A stretch of 56,293 bases of DNA from Flavobacterium azizsancarii. GTDB taxonomy: Bacteria; Bacteroidota; Bacteroidia; Flavobacteriales; Flavobacteriaceae. A program made the position numbers and the translations under genes. Positions 43,428 through 51,998 of the stretch are shown here, piece after piece (within the stretch, counting starts at the first letter, position 1; the number at the start of each line of letters is the position of its first letter). The notes below the pieces were generated by a model, which was not told where the DNA came from, searched no databases, and saw nothing but the letters and a program-made list of their open reading frames with translations. Where the stretch lies: assembly GCF_027980145.1 (NCBI RefSeq), contig NZ_JAMZNK010000036.1:1-56293 (forward strand). The letters are read 5' to 3'.

Positions 43428-44432
43428 CTAGATGAGACAAGAGCCTGATAATTCCAGTTGCTGATATACCTCTTTAACCCCTTGCGAATGCTTTTTTTGC
43501 AAAACCAAAAGTGCGTCAGGAGTATGCACCAGAAGGCAATCTTCTAAACCTACAAAAGCCGTATGCACATCAGAACCAATCACAATATTTCCGTTCACAT
43601 CTGCTGAATGTCCGTTTTGCATCAAATAATCATAAACAGCCTCAAAAGATCCCAAATCAGACCATTCGAAATGCGTAGCGACTACTTTTATATTTTTACT
43701 TCGTTCCATTACAGCATAGTCAACACTGATAGAAGGAATTTTAAGAGATAATTCATAATTCAGCAAGCCGTCGACATTATCCTGCCAAACCAGTTGGGCG
43801 CTTTTATAAAGTTCCGGCTCCTGCACTTTTAATTCTTCTAAAAAGAAACCTGCTTTGAAACAGAATAAACCACTGTTCCATAAAAACCTTCCGCTTTCTG
43901 TAAAAGATATTGCCTTTTCTAAGTTTGGTTTTTCATGAAATGCCAATACTGTATCGCCATCAAATTCAATATACCCATAGCCCGTTTCCGGTCTTAAAGG
44001 CTGAATCCCAAAAGTGACCAGAAAATTGTTTTTTGCCAATGCTATTGCCTGATCCAATCCGGCTTTATATTGTTTTTCTCCTTCTATGATATGATCAGAT
44101 GGTGTTACGATCAAAATATCGTCCGGATGTGCATTAAATGCCGCAAAAGCGATTGCTGCTGCTGTATTTCTTGGCGTAGCTTCGATAATATGCGTAAAAG
44201 GAATAGCCAGTTTTTTCATGACATTCTCTGTCAAATGACTATTATCCCTGTTGCCAACTACCACAACATCATCTGCTACCGCTGCATTTCGTTCTAAAGT
44301 CAATTCAAATAAAGATTTACCTTCAAATAAATCCAAATACTGTTTTGGCTGGTTTTTACGCGACAAAGGCCATAACCTGCTTCCTACTCCTCCCGTTAGA
44401 ACAACATGTATAATTTTATTCGCTGAACTCAT
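43428..44432 (-). CDS. manC: Mannose-1-phosphate guanylyltransferase
   Basis: This 334-residue nucleotidyltransferase makes GDP-mannose from GTP and mannose 1-phosphate. The signature GGVGSRLWPLSRKNQPKQ is present near residue 14. TPSDHIIEG (metal-binding Asp), VTFGIQPLRPETGYGYIE and AFHEKPN follow. It lacks the C-terminal mannose-6-phosphate isomerase cupin found in longer ManC/AlgA proteins; that part is encoded separately at 47535-48050. Its ATG overlaps the stop of the nucleotidyltransferase gene by four bases, indicating translational coupling. Confidence 0.95.
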   Translation of the reverse strand: MSSANKIIHVVLTGGVGSRLWPLSRKNQPKQYLDLFEGKSLFELTLERNAAVADDVVVVGNRDNSHLTENVMKKLAIPFTHIIEATPRNTAAAIAFAAFNAHPDDILIVTPSDHIIEGEKQYKAGLDQAIALAKNNFLVTFGIQPLRPETGYGYIEFDGDTVLAFHEKPNLEKAISFTESGRFLWNSGLFCFKAGFFLEELKVQEPELYKSAQLVWQDNVDGLLNYELSLKIPSISVDYAVMERSKNIKVVATHFEWSDLGSFEAVYDYLMQNGHSADVNGNIVIGSDVHTAFVGLEDCLLVHTPDALLVLQKKHSQGVKEVYQQLELSGSCLI

Positions 44433-44857
44433 ATTTTCTCATTTAATAATTCAATCTGAAAAACCTCTCTGCGCAAATTAGAACTTGAAAAACGATGGTC
44501 TCTCGTATTAAAATAAAGCACGATTCCCTTCTCTTCGCAATAGTTTCTGCCTGTAAAATCCCTTTCCTTATATTCATCGCCCACAATACGCACATCGATC
44601 TGAAAGGCTTTTAATATATCTTCTAAATCCTGTTCTGTGGTATAAGGCACAATTTCATCAACAAACTTACAGGCCTTCAATTGAATGTAACGTTCTACGA
44701 CTGTCTGTGTGGGTTTGTTTTTTGTAGGCCTGTCAATAGTTGGATCAGTTTGTAATCCAACAATCAAATAATCACAATGTAATTTCGCTTCTTCAAGCAT
44801 TTTCACATGACCTGCATGCAATAAATCAAAAGCACTAAAGGTTATTCCTGTTTTCAT
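44429..44857 (-). CDS. Cytidylyltransferase-like nucleotidyltransferase
   Basis: This 142-residue enzyme of the TagD/glycerol-3-phosphate cytidylyltransferase type carries the HxGH motif in FDLLHAGHVKML. VGLQTDPTIDRPTK and IVGDEYKERDFTGRNYCEEK follow, and it ends in a region with RFSSSNLRREV, near the family RTxGISTT-type site. The substrate is not certain; glycerol phosphate and sugar phosphates are both possible. The ATG at 44857 was chosen because the family begins with MKTGITFSAFD; the frame from 44941 adds an unlike hydrophobic stretch. It is the first gene of the large minus-strand operon. Confidence 0.82.
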   Translation of the reverse strand: MKTGITFSAFDLLHAGHVKMLEEAKLHCDYLIVGLQTDPTIDRPTKNKPTQTVVERYIQLKACKFVDEIVPYTTEQDLEDILKAFQIDVRIVGDEYKERDFTGRNYCEEKGIVLYFNTRDHRFSSSNLRREVFQIELLNEKI

Positions 44858-45389
44858 AATAACTAAATATTGGTTTTTGCTGATATAAATGAGTGCAATA
44901 AATAAGTCGGGATATAAAAGATTTTTGAACAAAAATTTCAAAATTGAACAAGGGTTCCCCGTGAATAGTTACATTTTACTATCCCTCAAAAAAAAATAAA
45001 GCTTATTATTTTTATGACTTATTATGTTTGGAAAAAAGCTGGAAAGCGACTACAAAAAAACGACTCCCAACAGGGCAAAAATAAGGCAGACTCAGAAAAA
45101 TCGAAACTCAATTTGGTGGTTTAAAAGTCTTAATAAGGAATAATTACAATTGAAAAGAACGCGAAAAGCAAGAAAACAGAATTAATTTCACGTACCCATA
45201 TATTAAACGCAGTCAGAACAAAAAAGAAGCTGTTTTTCAGAATTTATTGAGCAAAACAGAATCTATATTCAGCTAACAATAAGTCATTTATCAGATATAA
45301 TACACCTTTATATAGTAATGTGTATTTTAAGAAAAGTCAAGTATCAATACATATCAATTTAACACACAAAGAAGAACAGATAAAATACT
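44858..45389. other. Divergent control region of the polysaccharide locus
   Basis: About 530 bases separate the minus-strand operon from ugd on the plus strand. No gene is seen. On the minus strand TATTTTTG at 45083-45076 fits TAnnTTTG. A possible TTG lies 25 bases upstream of it, longer than the usual spacing. If used, it would give a leader of roughly 200 bases before 44857, long enough for antitermination control. No promoter was clear for ugd. Confidence 0.35.
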
Positions 45390-46787
45390 ATGAAAACTAA
45401 AATTACCAAAATTTGCTGTATCGGTGCTGGTTATGTTGGCGGGCCAACGATGGCAGTAATTGCTAAAAAATGTCCACACATACAAGTAACGGTTGTTGAC
45501 TTAAATACAGAACGCATTGCGGCATGGAATGATAAAGATGTAGCAAACATTCCGATTTACGAACCAGGACTTAGTGCAATCGTAGAAGAAGCCAGAGGAA
45601 GAAACTTATTTTTTTCTACCGATGTTGAAAAAGCAATAGAAGAAGCCCAGATTATTTTTATCTCTGTAAATACACCAACGAAAACTTACGGAAAAGGAAA
45701 AGGAAAAGCGGCTGACTTAAAATATATTGAACTTTGCGCCAGACAAATTGCAAAAATTTCAAAAGATGATAAAATTGTAGTAGAGAAATCAACTTTGCCG
45801 GTACGAACAGCGGAGGCAATCAAGAGTATTCTGGACAACACCGGAAACGGCGTACAATTTCAGATTTTATCTAATCCTGAATTTCTGGCAGAAGGAACTG
45901 CTGTAACTGATTTACTGCATCCGGACAGAATCCTGATTGGCGGCGAAACTACTCCGGAAGGACAAGAAGCGATACAGGCATTGGTTGATGTTTATAGCAA
46001 TTGGGTTCCTGAAGAAAAAATACTGACTACAAATGTATGGTCATCAGAATTGTCTAAGTTAACTGCTAATGCTTTTCTGGCACAGCGAATTTCTTCGATA
46101 AACGCTTTGTCTGAACTTTGCGAAAAAACCGGTGCTGATGTAAATGAAGTGGCAAAAGCAATTGGAATGGATAGTAGAATTGGACCTAAATTTCTAAAAG
46201 CATCTGTGGGATTTGGAGGTTCTTGTTTTCAAAAAGACATTTTAAATTTAGTTTATATCGCAAAATCATACGGACTGGATGAAGTGGCTGATTATTGGGA
46301 ACAGGTTATTATTATGAATGATTATCAGAAAAAAAGATTTTCGACCAAAATAACGCAGACCTTATATAATACGGTTGCTGATAAAAAAATAACGTTTTTT
46401 GGCTGGGCTTTCAAAAAAGATACCAATGATACCAGAGAATCGGCTGCTATTTATGTCGCAGATGACCTAATTGCAGAACAAGCTAAAATTGCCGTTTATG
46501 ATCCTAAGGTAAGCAGGGAAAAAATACTGGCAGATCTAGATTACTTAAAAACCAGATCGCAGGAAGAAAATACAGCAAGTTTAGTTTCTTACGAGAATCC
46601 ATATGAGGCTTGTCAGGAATCGCATGCTATTGCAGTTTTGACAGAATGGGATGAATTTACGACGTATGACTGGCAAAAAATATTTGACTCGATGCTAAAA
46701 CCTGCTTTTGTATTTGATGGCAGAAATATTTTGAACAAAACGGATCTGGAATCTATTGGGTTCATTTATCAGGCAATTGGTTCCTAG
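45390..46787 (+). CDS. ugd: UDP-glucose 6-dehydrogenase
   Basis: This 465-residue NAD-dependent enzyme oxidises UDP-glucose to UDP-glucuronate. The start has the Rossmann motif CIGAGYVGGPTMAVIA. VNTPTKTYGKGKG and NPEFLAEGTAV are conserved. The catalytic Cys279 is in GFGGSCFQKDI, and FAFKKDT-type sequence occurs as GWAFKKDTNDTRESAAIYV. Its length and the insert KTYGKGKGKAADL resemble the longer, eukaryote-like Ugd subgroup. It is divergent from the main operon and supplies an acidic sugar for the polymer. Confidence 0.96.
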   Translation: MKTKITKICCIGAGYVGGPTMAVIAKKCPHIQVTVVDLNTERIAAWNDKDVANIPIYEPGLSAIVEEARGRNLFFSTDVEKAIEEAQIIFISVNTPTKTYGKGKGKAADLKYIELCARQIAKISKDDKIVVEKSTLPVRTAEAIKSILDNTGNGVQFQILSNPEFLAEGTAVTDLLHPDRILIGGETTPEGQEAIQALVDVYSNWVPEEKILTTNVWSSELSKLTANAFLAQRISSINALSELCEKTGADVNEVAKAIGMDSRIGPKFLKASVGFGGSCFQKDILNLVYIAKSYGLDEVADYWEQVIIMNDYQKKRFSTKITQTLYNTVADKKITFFGWAFKKDTNDTRESAAIYVADDLIAEQAKIAVYDPKVSREKILADLDYLKTRSQEENTASLVSYENPYEACQESHAIAVLTEWDEFTTYDWQKIFDSMLKPAFVFDGRNILNKTDLESIGFIYQAIGS

Positions 46788-46824
46788 TATTTTATAGCAA
46801 AAAAAAGTTGGGTGTAATTTGTAA

Positions 46825-46957
46825 AAACACAGAACATAGCTGTTGATGACTAAAAAAAGGCGTTTCATTTAGTTATAATACACAAAGTTACTATATGAAG
46901 AAATGTATTTCTTTCAAGGTTCTTTTTTACGCATAAAATCTATGTTTCTATGTGTTT
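46825..46957. repeat. Short dispersed repeat with palindromic ends, copy B
   Basis: The element begins AAACACAGAACATAG and ends CTATGTTTCTATGTGTTT, a near-inverse. Its left three quarters matches copy A (35261-35357) read on the other strand; about 37 additional bases lie near its right end. It does not encode a protein. It fills most of the 249-base gap between ugd and the UpxY gene. Confidence 0.65.
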
Positions 46958-47036
46958 TATTATTATTTAAATTACATCCAAGGAGTTGGGAAAAGACTAA
47001 AAATCATCTTGTAAAATTCATAAACAATATATAATA

Positions 47037-47507
47037 ATGAACTGGTACGTTGTATATACAAAACCAAAATGGGAGAAAAGAGTGGCTGACCAATTGATGC
47101 AATTGGGCGTAAACTGCTATTGTCCTGTTATAAAAACAATAAAGCAATATTCAGACAGAAAGAAAAAGGTCGAAGTGCCTCTTTTTACTAACTATATATT
47201 TGTTCAACTGGATGAAAAAGACAGAAATTTAGTTTTTTTGTCCCGTGGTGCTGTCCGTTATTTATATTGGTTAGGAAAACATGCCATTGTAAAAGACAAA
47301 GAAATCGACACGATAAAAGAATGGCTTGCTAAAGATGCAGATATTAGTATTACCCAATATAATGTAGGCGAAACCATTAAAGTAAATTCAGGTCCTTTCT
47401 TAAATCATGATGCAGTGATCAAGGAAGTAACCAATTCTCACTATGTCCTTATTTTAGAATCTCTGGGTTGTGTATTGAAAATGAAGCACAAACCTGAAGA
47501 AAATTAA
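47037..47507 (+). CDS. UpxY-family transcription antiterminator (NusG-like)
   Basis: This 156-residue NusG paralogue has the NGN domain in residues 1 to about 100 (NWYVVYTKPKWEKRVADQL, CYCPVIKT, LFTNYIFVQLD). A KOW-type tail follows (GETIKVNSGPFLNHDAVIKE). UpxY proteins of Bacteroides let RNA polymerase read through the long leader and body of their capsule operon. Here the gene is on the strand opposite the main biosynthetic operon, about 2.2 kb upstream and divergent. This differs from the usual place as first gene of its own operon. Confidence 0.88.
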   Translation: MNWYVVYTKPKWEKRVADQLMQLGVNCYCPVIKTIKQYSDRKKKVEVPLFTNYIFVQLDEKDRNLVFLSRGAVRYLYWLGKHAIVKDKEIDTIKEWLAKDADISITQYNVGETIKVNSGPFLNHDAVIKEVTNSHYVLILESLGCVLKMKHKPEEN

Positions 47508-47534
47508 ACGAGGAACTAATAAACAATAAATAAA

Positions 47535-48050
47535 ATGGATTTTAATTTATCTAAAGAAACAGACAAGGAAACAGTATTCATAAAGATTGCTTCGTTTTTG
47601 AAAGATCAAAATTTTGAAATAGTACAACAGGATGCGACAAGACCCTGGGGAGGCTTTTTTGTAATTGATGAAAAACAAGCACAAGCATTTGCCTCACAAT
47701 TTTTTCCACATTTGCAAATGTCAGAAATTCAGATTACCAATAAATTGAGTCCAAAGATTTTGATTGTCGCACCAAATAAACGATTGTCCTGGCAATATCA
47801 CTTTAGAAGGGCCGAAATCTGGACGATCCTCTCTGGTCCTGTTGGTGTAAAAACCAGTGAGACTGATGAAGAACAAGAACTTCAGATACTTGATGATGGT
47901 CAATTTATACAGATGAACAAAGGAGAACGCCACCGCCTGACAGGATTGGATTCCTGGGGAATTGTCGCTGAAATCTGGCAACACACTGATCCGGATAACC
48001 CATCTGATGAAGATGACATTGTACGGTTACAGGATGATTTTGGAAGATAG
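47535..48050 (+). CDS. Mannose-6-phosphate isomerase type II-like cupin
   Basis: This 171-residue protein carries a single cupin domain like the C-terminal isomerase part of AlgA/ManC. Typical features are RPWGGFFVIDEK, the metal-binding region SWQYHFRRAEIWTILSGPVG, KGERHRLTG, and WGIVAEIWQH. It should interconvert fructose 6-phosphate and mannose 6-phosphate, supplying ManC, although a phosphoheptose isomerase label is also used for relatives. It follows the UpxY gene by 27 bases and probably shares its transcript, ending at a strong terminator. Confidence 0.78.
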   Translation: MDFNLSKETDKETVFIKIASFLKDQNFEIVQQDATRPWGGFFVIDEKQAQAFASQFFPHLQMSEIQITNKLSPKILIVAPNKRLSWQYHFRRAEIWTILSGPVGVKTSETDEEQELQILDDGQFIQMNKGERHRLTGLDSWGIVAEIWQHTDPDNPSDEDDIVRLQDDFGR

Positions 48051-48072
48051 TAAACACTACTTTCATAAAAAC

Positions 48073-48112
48073 AAAAGCCATAAATCTTTATAAAATAAGA
48101 TTTATGGCTTTT
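48073..48112. terminator. Bidirectional terminator
   Basis: A perfect 16-base stem (aaaagccataaatctt / aagatttatggctttt) with an 8-base loop has A/T runs on both sides. It lies between the cupin gene and the convergent AraC gene and marks the end of the polysaccharide locus. Confidence 0.85.
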
Positions 48113-48165
48113 ATCAGTAATACGGTTTAAGTGATTTTATTTCAAATTGAATCTCTACAATAGTA

Positions 48166-49332
48166 TCACTTCACTTTCTTTTTAATATAAACCTGAGGCG
48201 AGATTCCTGTAACTTCTTTAAAAGTGGTATAAAACGGACTATAGGACGAGAATCCTACTTTACTTGCCAAAGATTCTATAGTATTTGACTTTAAATAATC
48301 TTTTTCTATTAGTTGTAATGCATCATGTATTCGCACTATTTTCTTGAATTCTGTAAAACTTACCTTCGACACGTACTTAAAAACAAATGTTAGATGGCTT
48401 TTTGGTATTTTAAGTTTATTGGCAATATCATTGATAGATGCATTTGGGTTTCTAAAAATTTCATATTTAAAAACCAGTTTCTCAATATCGTGAATATAGC
48501 TGCTTGTATATTCTGCAATTTTTTTACTCAGGGCCCTGTCCTGAACATTACTTATTTCATCTGAAGAATCCAGTATCCATAAATCTTTTAGAATAAAAGT
48601 AGATTTATTATGTTGCTTTATTTTATCGTGCATCACGTTGTAGCCATACAATATTTCAGGCGTAAACAAGATTTTAAAATACAGGATGTTGAGTAATAAT
48701 GCAGGAAAAAATTTATAGCTGTTTAATTCACTATTATTTGGAGATTTCAAATTCATCGTAATAACCACAATGAGATGAAAAACAATTAAACAGTATAAAT
48801 AAAAAATAAAAAACGACCACTGTTTTAATATCCTATTCTGTTTGATATTGATAAGATCCGGTTCTCTATTCCATATTTTGTTTTTCAGGAAACTATACGA
48901 AATCGTATTATAATAAATAATGTAAGCTTCAAACATAATAGAAAAAAACAACTTAATCCAAAACGGCGGAATCATTACAATAAGAAACCGCTTTGCAGCT
49001 AAATTCAATAGTACTAAAAATATGGGAAGAATAAAATGCGTCAGCTCCTTATAGTTGAATTTTTTACTGTCCTTATCTATATTGACAAAATACAAATACA
49101 TTGCCGGAATAATAACAATTAGAAAAGGATAATATGGGTAATGTCCTTTTTGAGATAAGCGCAAAATATCAAAACCATCCAGACCTATGAATAAAAAATT
49201 TAAGGCTAAAAGCTTAAAAGAAAGCAATAAATAAATATTTAATAATTTATTGTATTTAAACTGCATTATTATAATTATAAAACAGATTAAACCAAGTAAT
49301 CCTGAAAATAGATAAAAAAGGTTAATCAGCAT
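48166..49332 (-). CDS. Membrane-anchored AraC-type regulator (copy 1)
   Basis: The first 230 of 388 residues form about seven hydrophobic segments. A link region (about 230-280) is followed by an AraC DNA-binding domain (about 280-385). The two HTH units are seen in SINDIANKLKIPKSHLTFVF and TIESLASKVGFSSYSPFYTT, ending TGISPQVYIKKK. The gene at 50234-51421 is a clear paralogue with the same layout. It is divergent from a small XRE gene at 49789. The ligand and targets are unknown; membrane placement suggests it senses something outside or in the membrane. Confidence 0.85.
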   Translation of the reverse strand: MLINLFYLFSGLLGLICFIIIIMQFKYNKLLNIYLLLSFKLLALNFLFIGLDGFDILRLSQKGHYPYYPFLIVIIPAMYLYFVNIDKDSKKFNYKELTHFILPIFLVLLNLAAKRFLIVMIPPFWIKLFFSIMFEAYIIYYNTISYSFLKNKIWNREPDLINIKQNRILKQWSFFIFYLYCLIVFHLIVVITMNLKSPNNSELNSYKFFPALLLNILYFKILFTPEILYGYNVMHDKIKQHNKSTFILKDLWILDSSDEISNVQDRALSKKIAEYTSSYIHDIEKLVFKYEIFRNPNASINDIANKLKIPKSHLTFVFKYVSKVSFTEFKKIVRIHDALQLIEKDYLKSNTIESLASKVGFSSYSPFYTTFKEVTGISPQVYIKKKVK

Positions 49333-49788
49333 TTTTTAGTATCGTTTTTTTGAATGAAATTTGATTTTTTTTTAAATGTAACAAAATTTATTACCGTTAA
49401 AATGTAATAATTTTTATGAGCCGAAAATTTGATTTTTTTTTTTATAAATACAAAATAAAAAATTACATTTTTAACAATATATCTATAATTCTGGTAATCA
49501 AATATTAGTTTGTTTTTTTGTAATAAACGTACTATTTATTCATTCGGATTTTATGAAATATATTTTCTTATTAGCAAAAAGTACACCGATTATTCTGTTT
49601 TTTTTTACATAGATCTCCTTATAATTGATTTTGTAATAAAAACCTTTTTTTTATGTATTTGGTCCTTACTAAGTGTTAAAATGTCCTTTTTAAGGAATTA
49701 AAGTTACAGTTGCAACGAAAAAAAAAAAACGAAATATCTACTTTTGGAACTAATGTAGCTAAAGTAAGTTAATTACAAGTTTTATAAG
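49333..49788. other. AT-rich divergent region, AraC copy 1 and XRE copy 1
   Basis: The 456 bases hold no gene. They are full of T-runs. AAATTTGATTTTTTTTT occurs twice, at about 49357 and 49425, 68 bases apart. TACTTTTG at 49739-49746 is a perfect TAnnTTTG box 43 bases before the XRE start, but its nearest TTG is 26 bases upstream, which is long. Confidence 0.4.
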
Positions 49789-50040
49789 ATGAATCATGCT
49801 GTGTACAAGAATATAAAAAAAATAAGAGAATTAAAAAACCTAACCCGCGACCATGTTGCCGATGAGCTTAAAATGAGCACTAGTGGTTATGGAAAAATTG
49901 AACGTGGAGAAGTCGATTTGACTGTATCCAAATTAGAAAAAATTGCAGAAGTACTTGATGTGTCAATTGAGTTTATATTTAGATTTGATGTTTCACTTTT
50001 CTTTGAAAATAGAACGAATAGAAAAAAAGACCTTTTTTAA
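49789..50040 (+). CDS. Small XRE-family HTH protein (copy 1)
   Basis: This 83-residue protein consists of one Cro/CI-type helix-turn-helix (about 8-65): KIRELKNLTRDHVADELKMS, then STSGYGKIERGEVDLTVSKL, then EKIAEVLDV. A short Phe-rich and Arg/Lys-rich tail follows. It has no sensor or dimerisation domain. It is divergent from the membrane AraC regulator upstream and is paralogous to the protein at 51798-51998. It may repress its own or the divergent promoter; that is inference from layout. Confidence 0.82.
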   Translation: MNHAVYKNIKKIRELKNLTRDHVADELKMSTSGYGKIERGEVDLTVSKLEKIAEVLDVSIEFIFRFDVSLFFENRTNRKKDLF

Positions 50041-50233
50041 AGAACTATCTGCAAGTTATTTCCCCCAATCTAATACTTAATATATAGTATATAGAATATA
50101 AAAACACGCATACGCTCAAGAGCTATCATATCATGTAGAAAAAACAAGTATTTACAGAAAACTCAATTTTTATAATTTAGAAAAACAGAATTACCTGATA
50201 ACAAAAGTTCTTTAAAAAGAAAAAAAACTCTTT

Positions 50234-51421
50234 TTATTCGCTTTCGTTTTGGCTAATTTTAGCTCTCAATAAGTTATGATAGTCTAAAGGCGTATTGCCT
50301 GTGTGTTTTTTAAAACTCCTGTAGAAAGGATCATAAGAAGCAAATCCTACTTCCTTGCTTAAATAATTAAGCGTGTTCGTTTGTAAATAATTATTTTTTA
50401 TCAGAATAGTCGCATAATGTATTTTTATCATTTTTTTGAACTCTACAAAGGAGACGCTCGAATGGTATTTAAATATATAATTTAGATGGCTTTTTGGGAT
50501 TTTTAATTCACTTGATAAATTTTCAATTTTTATATCTGATCGAAAAAAAAAGTTATCGTTATGAATAAGCAGCTCAATTTGAGCAATATAAGTTGACAGA
50601 CTTGGATCTATTTTTCTTTTCAAAAGCTGGTCCTGAATGCCGGTTGGGTTAGTTTTATCTGAAAGAATCCAAATGGTGCGGAATTTTAAAGGATTATTCT
50701 CCACTTCATTGATTTTACTTTTCAGGTGTGTATAACCGTAGAATATCTCAGGACAGCATACTATTTTACAACACATTATCAATAACATTATACAGCTTAC
50801 AGGCTGGTATATTGAATCTGTTTCTTTTAGATCCTTGAACCAATACAGTATTAGTGGGGCAAAAGTTATAATCATGATTTCCAGATAAATAAATCTTGTC
50901 CATTTAGACAACAATGTATTTTTCAACGAATTAGAGTTTTCCTGTTTTTTATCCCATATACTTCTGTATAAAATGACAGAACAGAGATAAATATAAGTCA
51001 ATATAAAGGCACTAAAGAAATAGTAAATAATATCACTAAGGCAAAAATGCGGGAACTTGTTTTGAAGGGTGTTTTTAAATACTAAAACCAGAAAATAAAC
51101 TAATGGAAAAATACTATGCAATACAATTTTATTCGTCCCTACTTTACTTTTCTTGTTAGACAAGTTTTTAAAATAGAGATAAATTATAGGTAATATCAGA
51201 ACCGAAACACTTGATTCAAAATAAAAATTAGTAAGGATTGCCTTTTTAAAAAAAAGAAGATTTAATCCCATTCCCAATTGAGTGAAAGAGATTAACATCA
51301 TAAATAAAACAAAATAGATATTTATGGCTTGGTTGGATTTATAATTTTTAAGTATGATTGATGAAACCGTTGTTCCAAATATTCCAGCAATAAATAAAAG
51401 AAGAATCAGATGGATTTCCAC
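50234..51421 (-). CDS. Membrane-anchored AraC-type regulator (copy 2)
   Basis: This 395-residue protein has about seven N-terminal membrane segments (1-230) and a C-terminal AraC domain (about 285-390). Shared with copy 1 are ELKIPKSHLNYIFKYHSSVS, then FVEFKKMIKIH and KEVGFASYDPFYRSFKKHTG. The pre-domain PEIFYGY also matches PEILYGY in copy 1. It begins with GTG at 51421; no ATG is near. It is convergent with XRE copy 1 and divergent from XRE copy 2. The low but clear identity means an old duplication. Confidence 0.83.
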   Translation of the reverse strand: MEIHLILLLFIAGIFGTTVSSIILKNYKSNQAINIYFVLFMMLISFTQLGMGLNLLFFKKAILTNFYFESSVSVLILPIIYLYFKNLSNKKSKVGTNKIVLHSIFPLVYFLVLVFKNTLQNKFPHFCLSDIIYYFFSAFILTYIYLCSVILYRSIWDKKQENSNSLKNTLLSKWTRFIYLEIMIITFAPLILYWFKDLKETDSIYQPVSCIMLLIMCCKIVCCPEIFYGYTHLKSKINEVENNPLKFRTIWILSDKTNPTGIQDQLLKRKIDPSLSTYIAQIELLIHNDNFFFRSDIKIENLSSELKIPKSHLNYIFKYHSSVSFVEFKKMIKIHYATILIKNNYLQTNTLNYLSKEVGFASYDPFYRSFKKHTGNTPLDYHNLLRAKISQNESE

Positions 51422-51797
51422 AAAAAAGAGTAATTAGATGATGGTGTAAATTTAAAAAATATATATTTAAACATAAATCTACAGCTCGTTAATATTTTGA
51501 TAATATAATGACTTTTCAATCTAATTAATTCCTTAAAAATGGACAAATAAAATACTGAAAATCAATTGTTTGTTTTTTACGATCATTATTTTTTTTTTCA
51601 TAACTTTAAAACCTGATTTTTATCATTTCAATTAACAGTTTTTAATTTTAGAAAACATGCTAAAAATTTAAAAATTTTAATTTAAAACAAAGTACTTAAT
51701 CTGAGTGTTTTTTGATACTATTTTTAATAAATAGATTTGCGCTAAATTGTTTTAAACAATAATTTAAGTATTAATTTTTTAATTCATTTAAGTAATT
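51422..51797. other. AT-rich divergent region, AraC copy 2 and XRE copy 2
   Basis: No gene is seen in these 376 bases. The right end contains the XRE promoter at 51711-51739. No matching TAnnTTTG box was found for the AraC gene on the minus strand. Confidence 0.4.
51711..51739 (+). promoter_or_regulatory. Promoter of XRE copy 2
   Basis: TTTG at 51711-51714, a 17-base spacer and TAGATTTG at 51732-51739 make a full consensus promoter. It lies 59 bases upstream of the XRE ATG at 51798. This supports the gene being expressed from its own transcript. Confidence 0.6.
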
Positions 51798-51998
51798 ATG
51801 GTTGGTCTAAAAATTAAGGAAATTAGAGAACGCAATAAGTTAAGCAGAGAGTATGTTGCCATTCAAATGGAGATGTCTTTAAGTCAATACAGCAAAATTG
51901 AAACAGAAAATGTAGATTTAAAATTATCTAAACTTGATAAATTAGTAAAAATTATTGGCGCAAAAAAAAGTGAACTTTTTACTTTGGATTATAAATAG
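51798..51998 (+). CDS. Small XRE-family HTH protein (copy 2)
   Basis: This 66-residue protein is almost entirely a Cro/CI helix-turn-helix: KIKEIRERNKLSREYVAIQM, then EMSLSQYSKIETENVDLKLS, then KLDKLVKIIGA. It aligns along its whole length with XRE copy 1, differing mainly at the tail. It is divergent from AraC copy 2, so the AraC/XRE pair occurs twice in the same arrangement. Confidence 0.8.
   Translation: MVGLKIKEIRERNKLSREYVAIQMEMSLSQYSKIETENVDLKLSKLDKLVKIIGAKKSELFTLDYK

Noticed and set aside
49510..49701. 63-codon plus-strand frame in the AT-rich gap
   Set aside because: Almost only Phe, Ile, Tyr and Lys codons from T-runs; typical chance frame.
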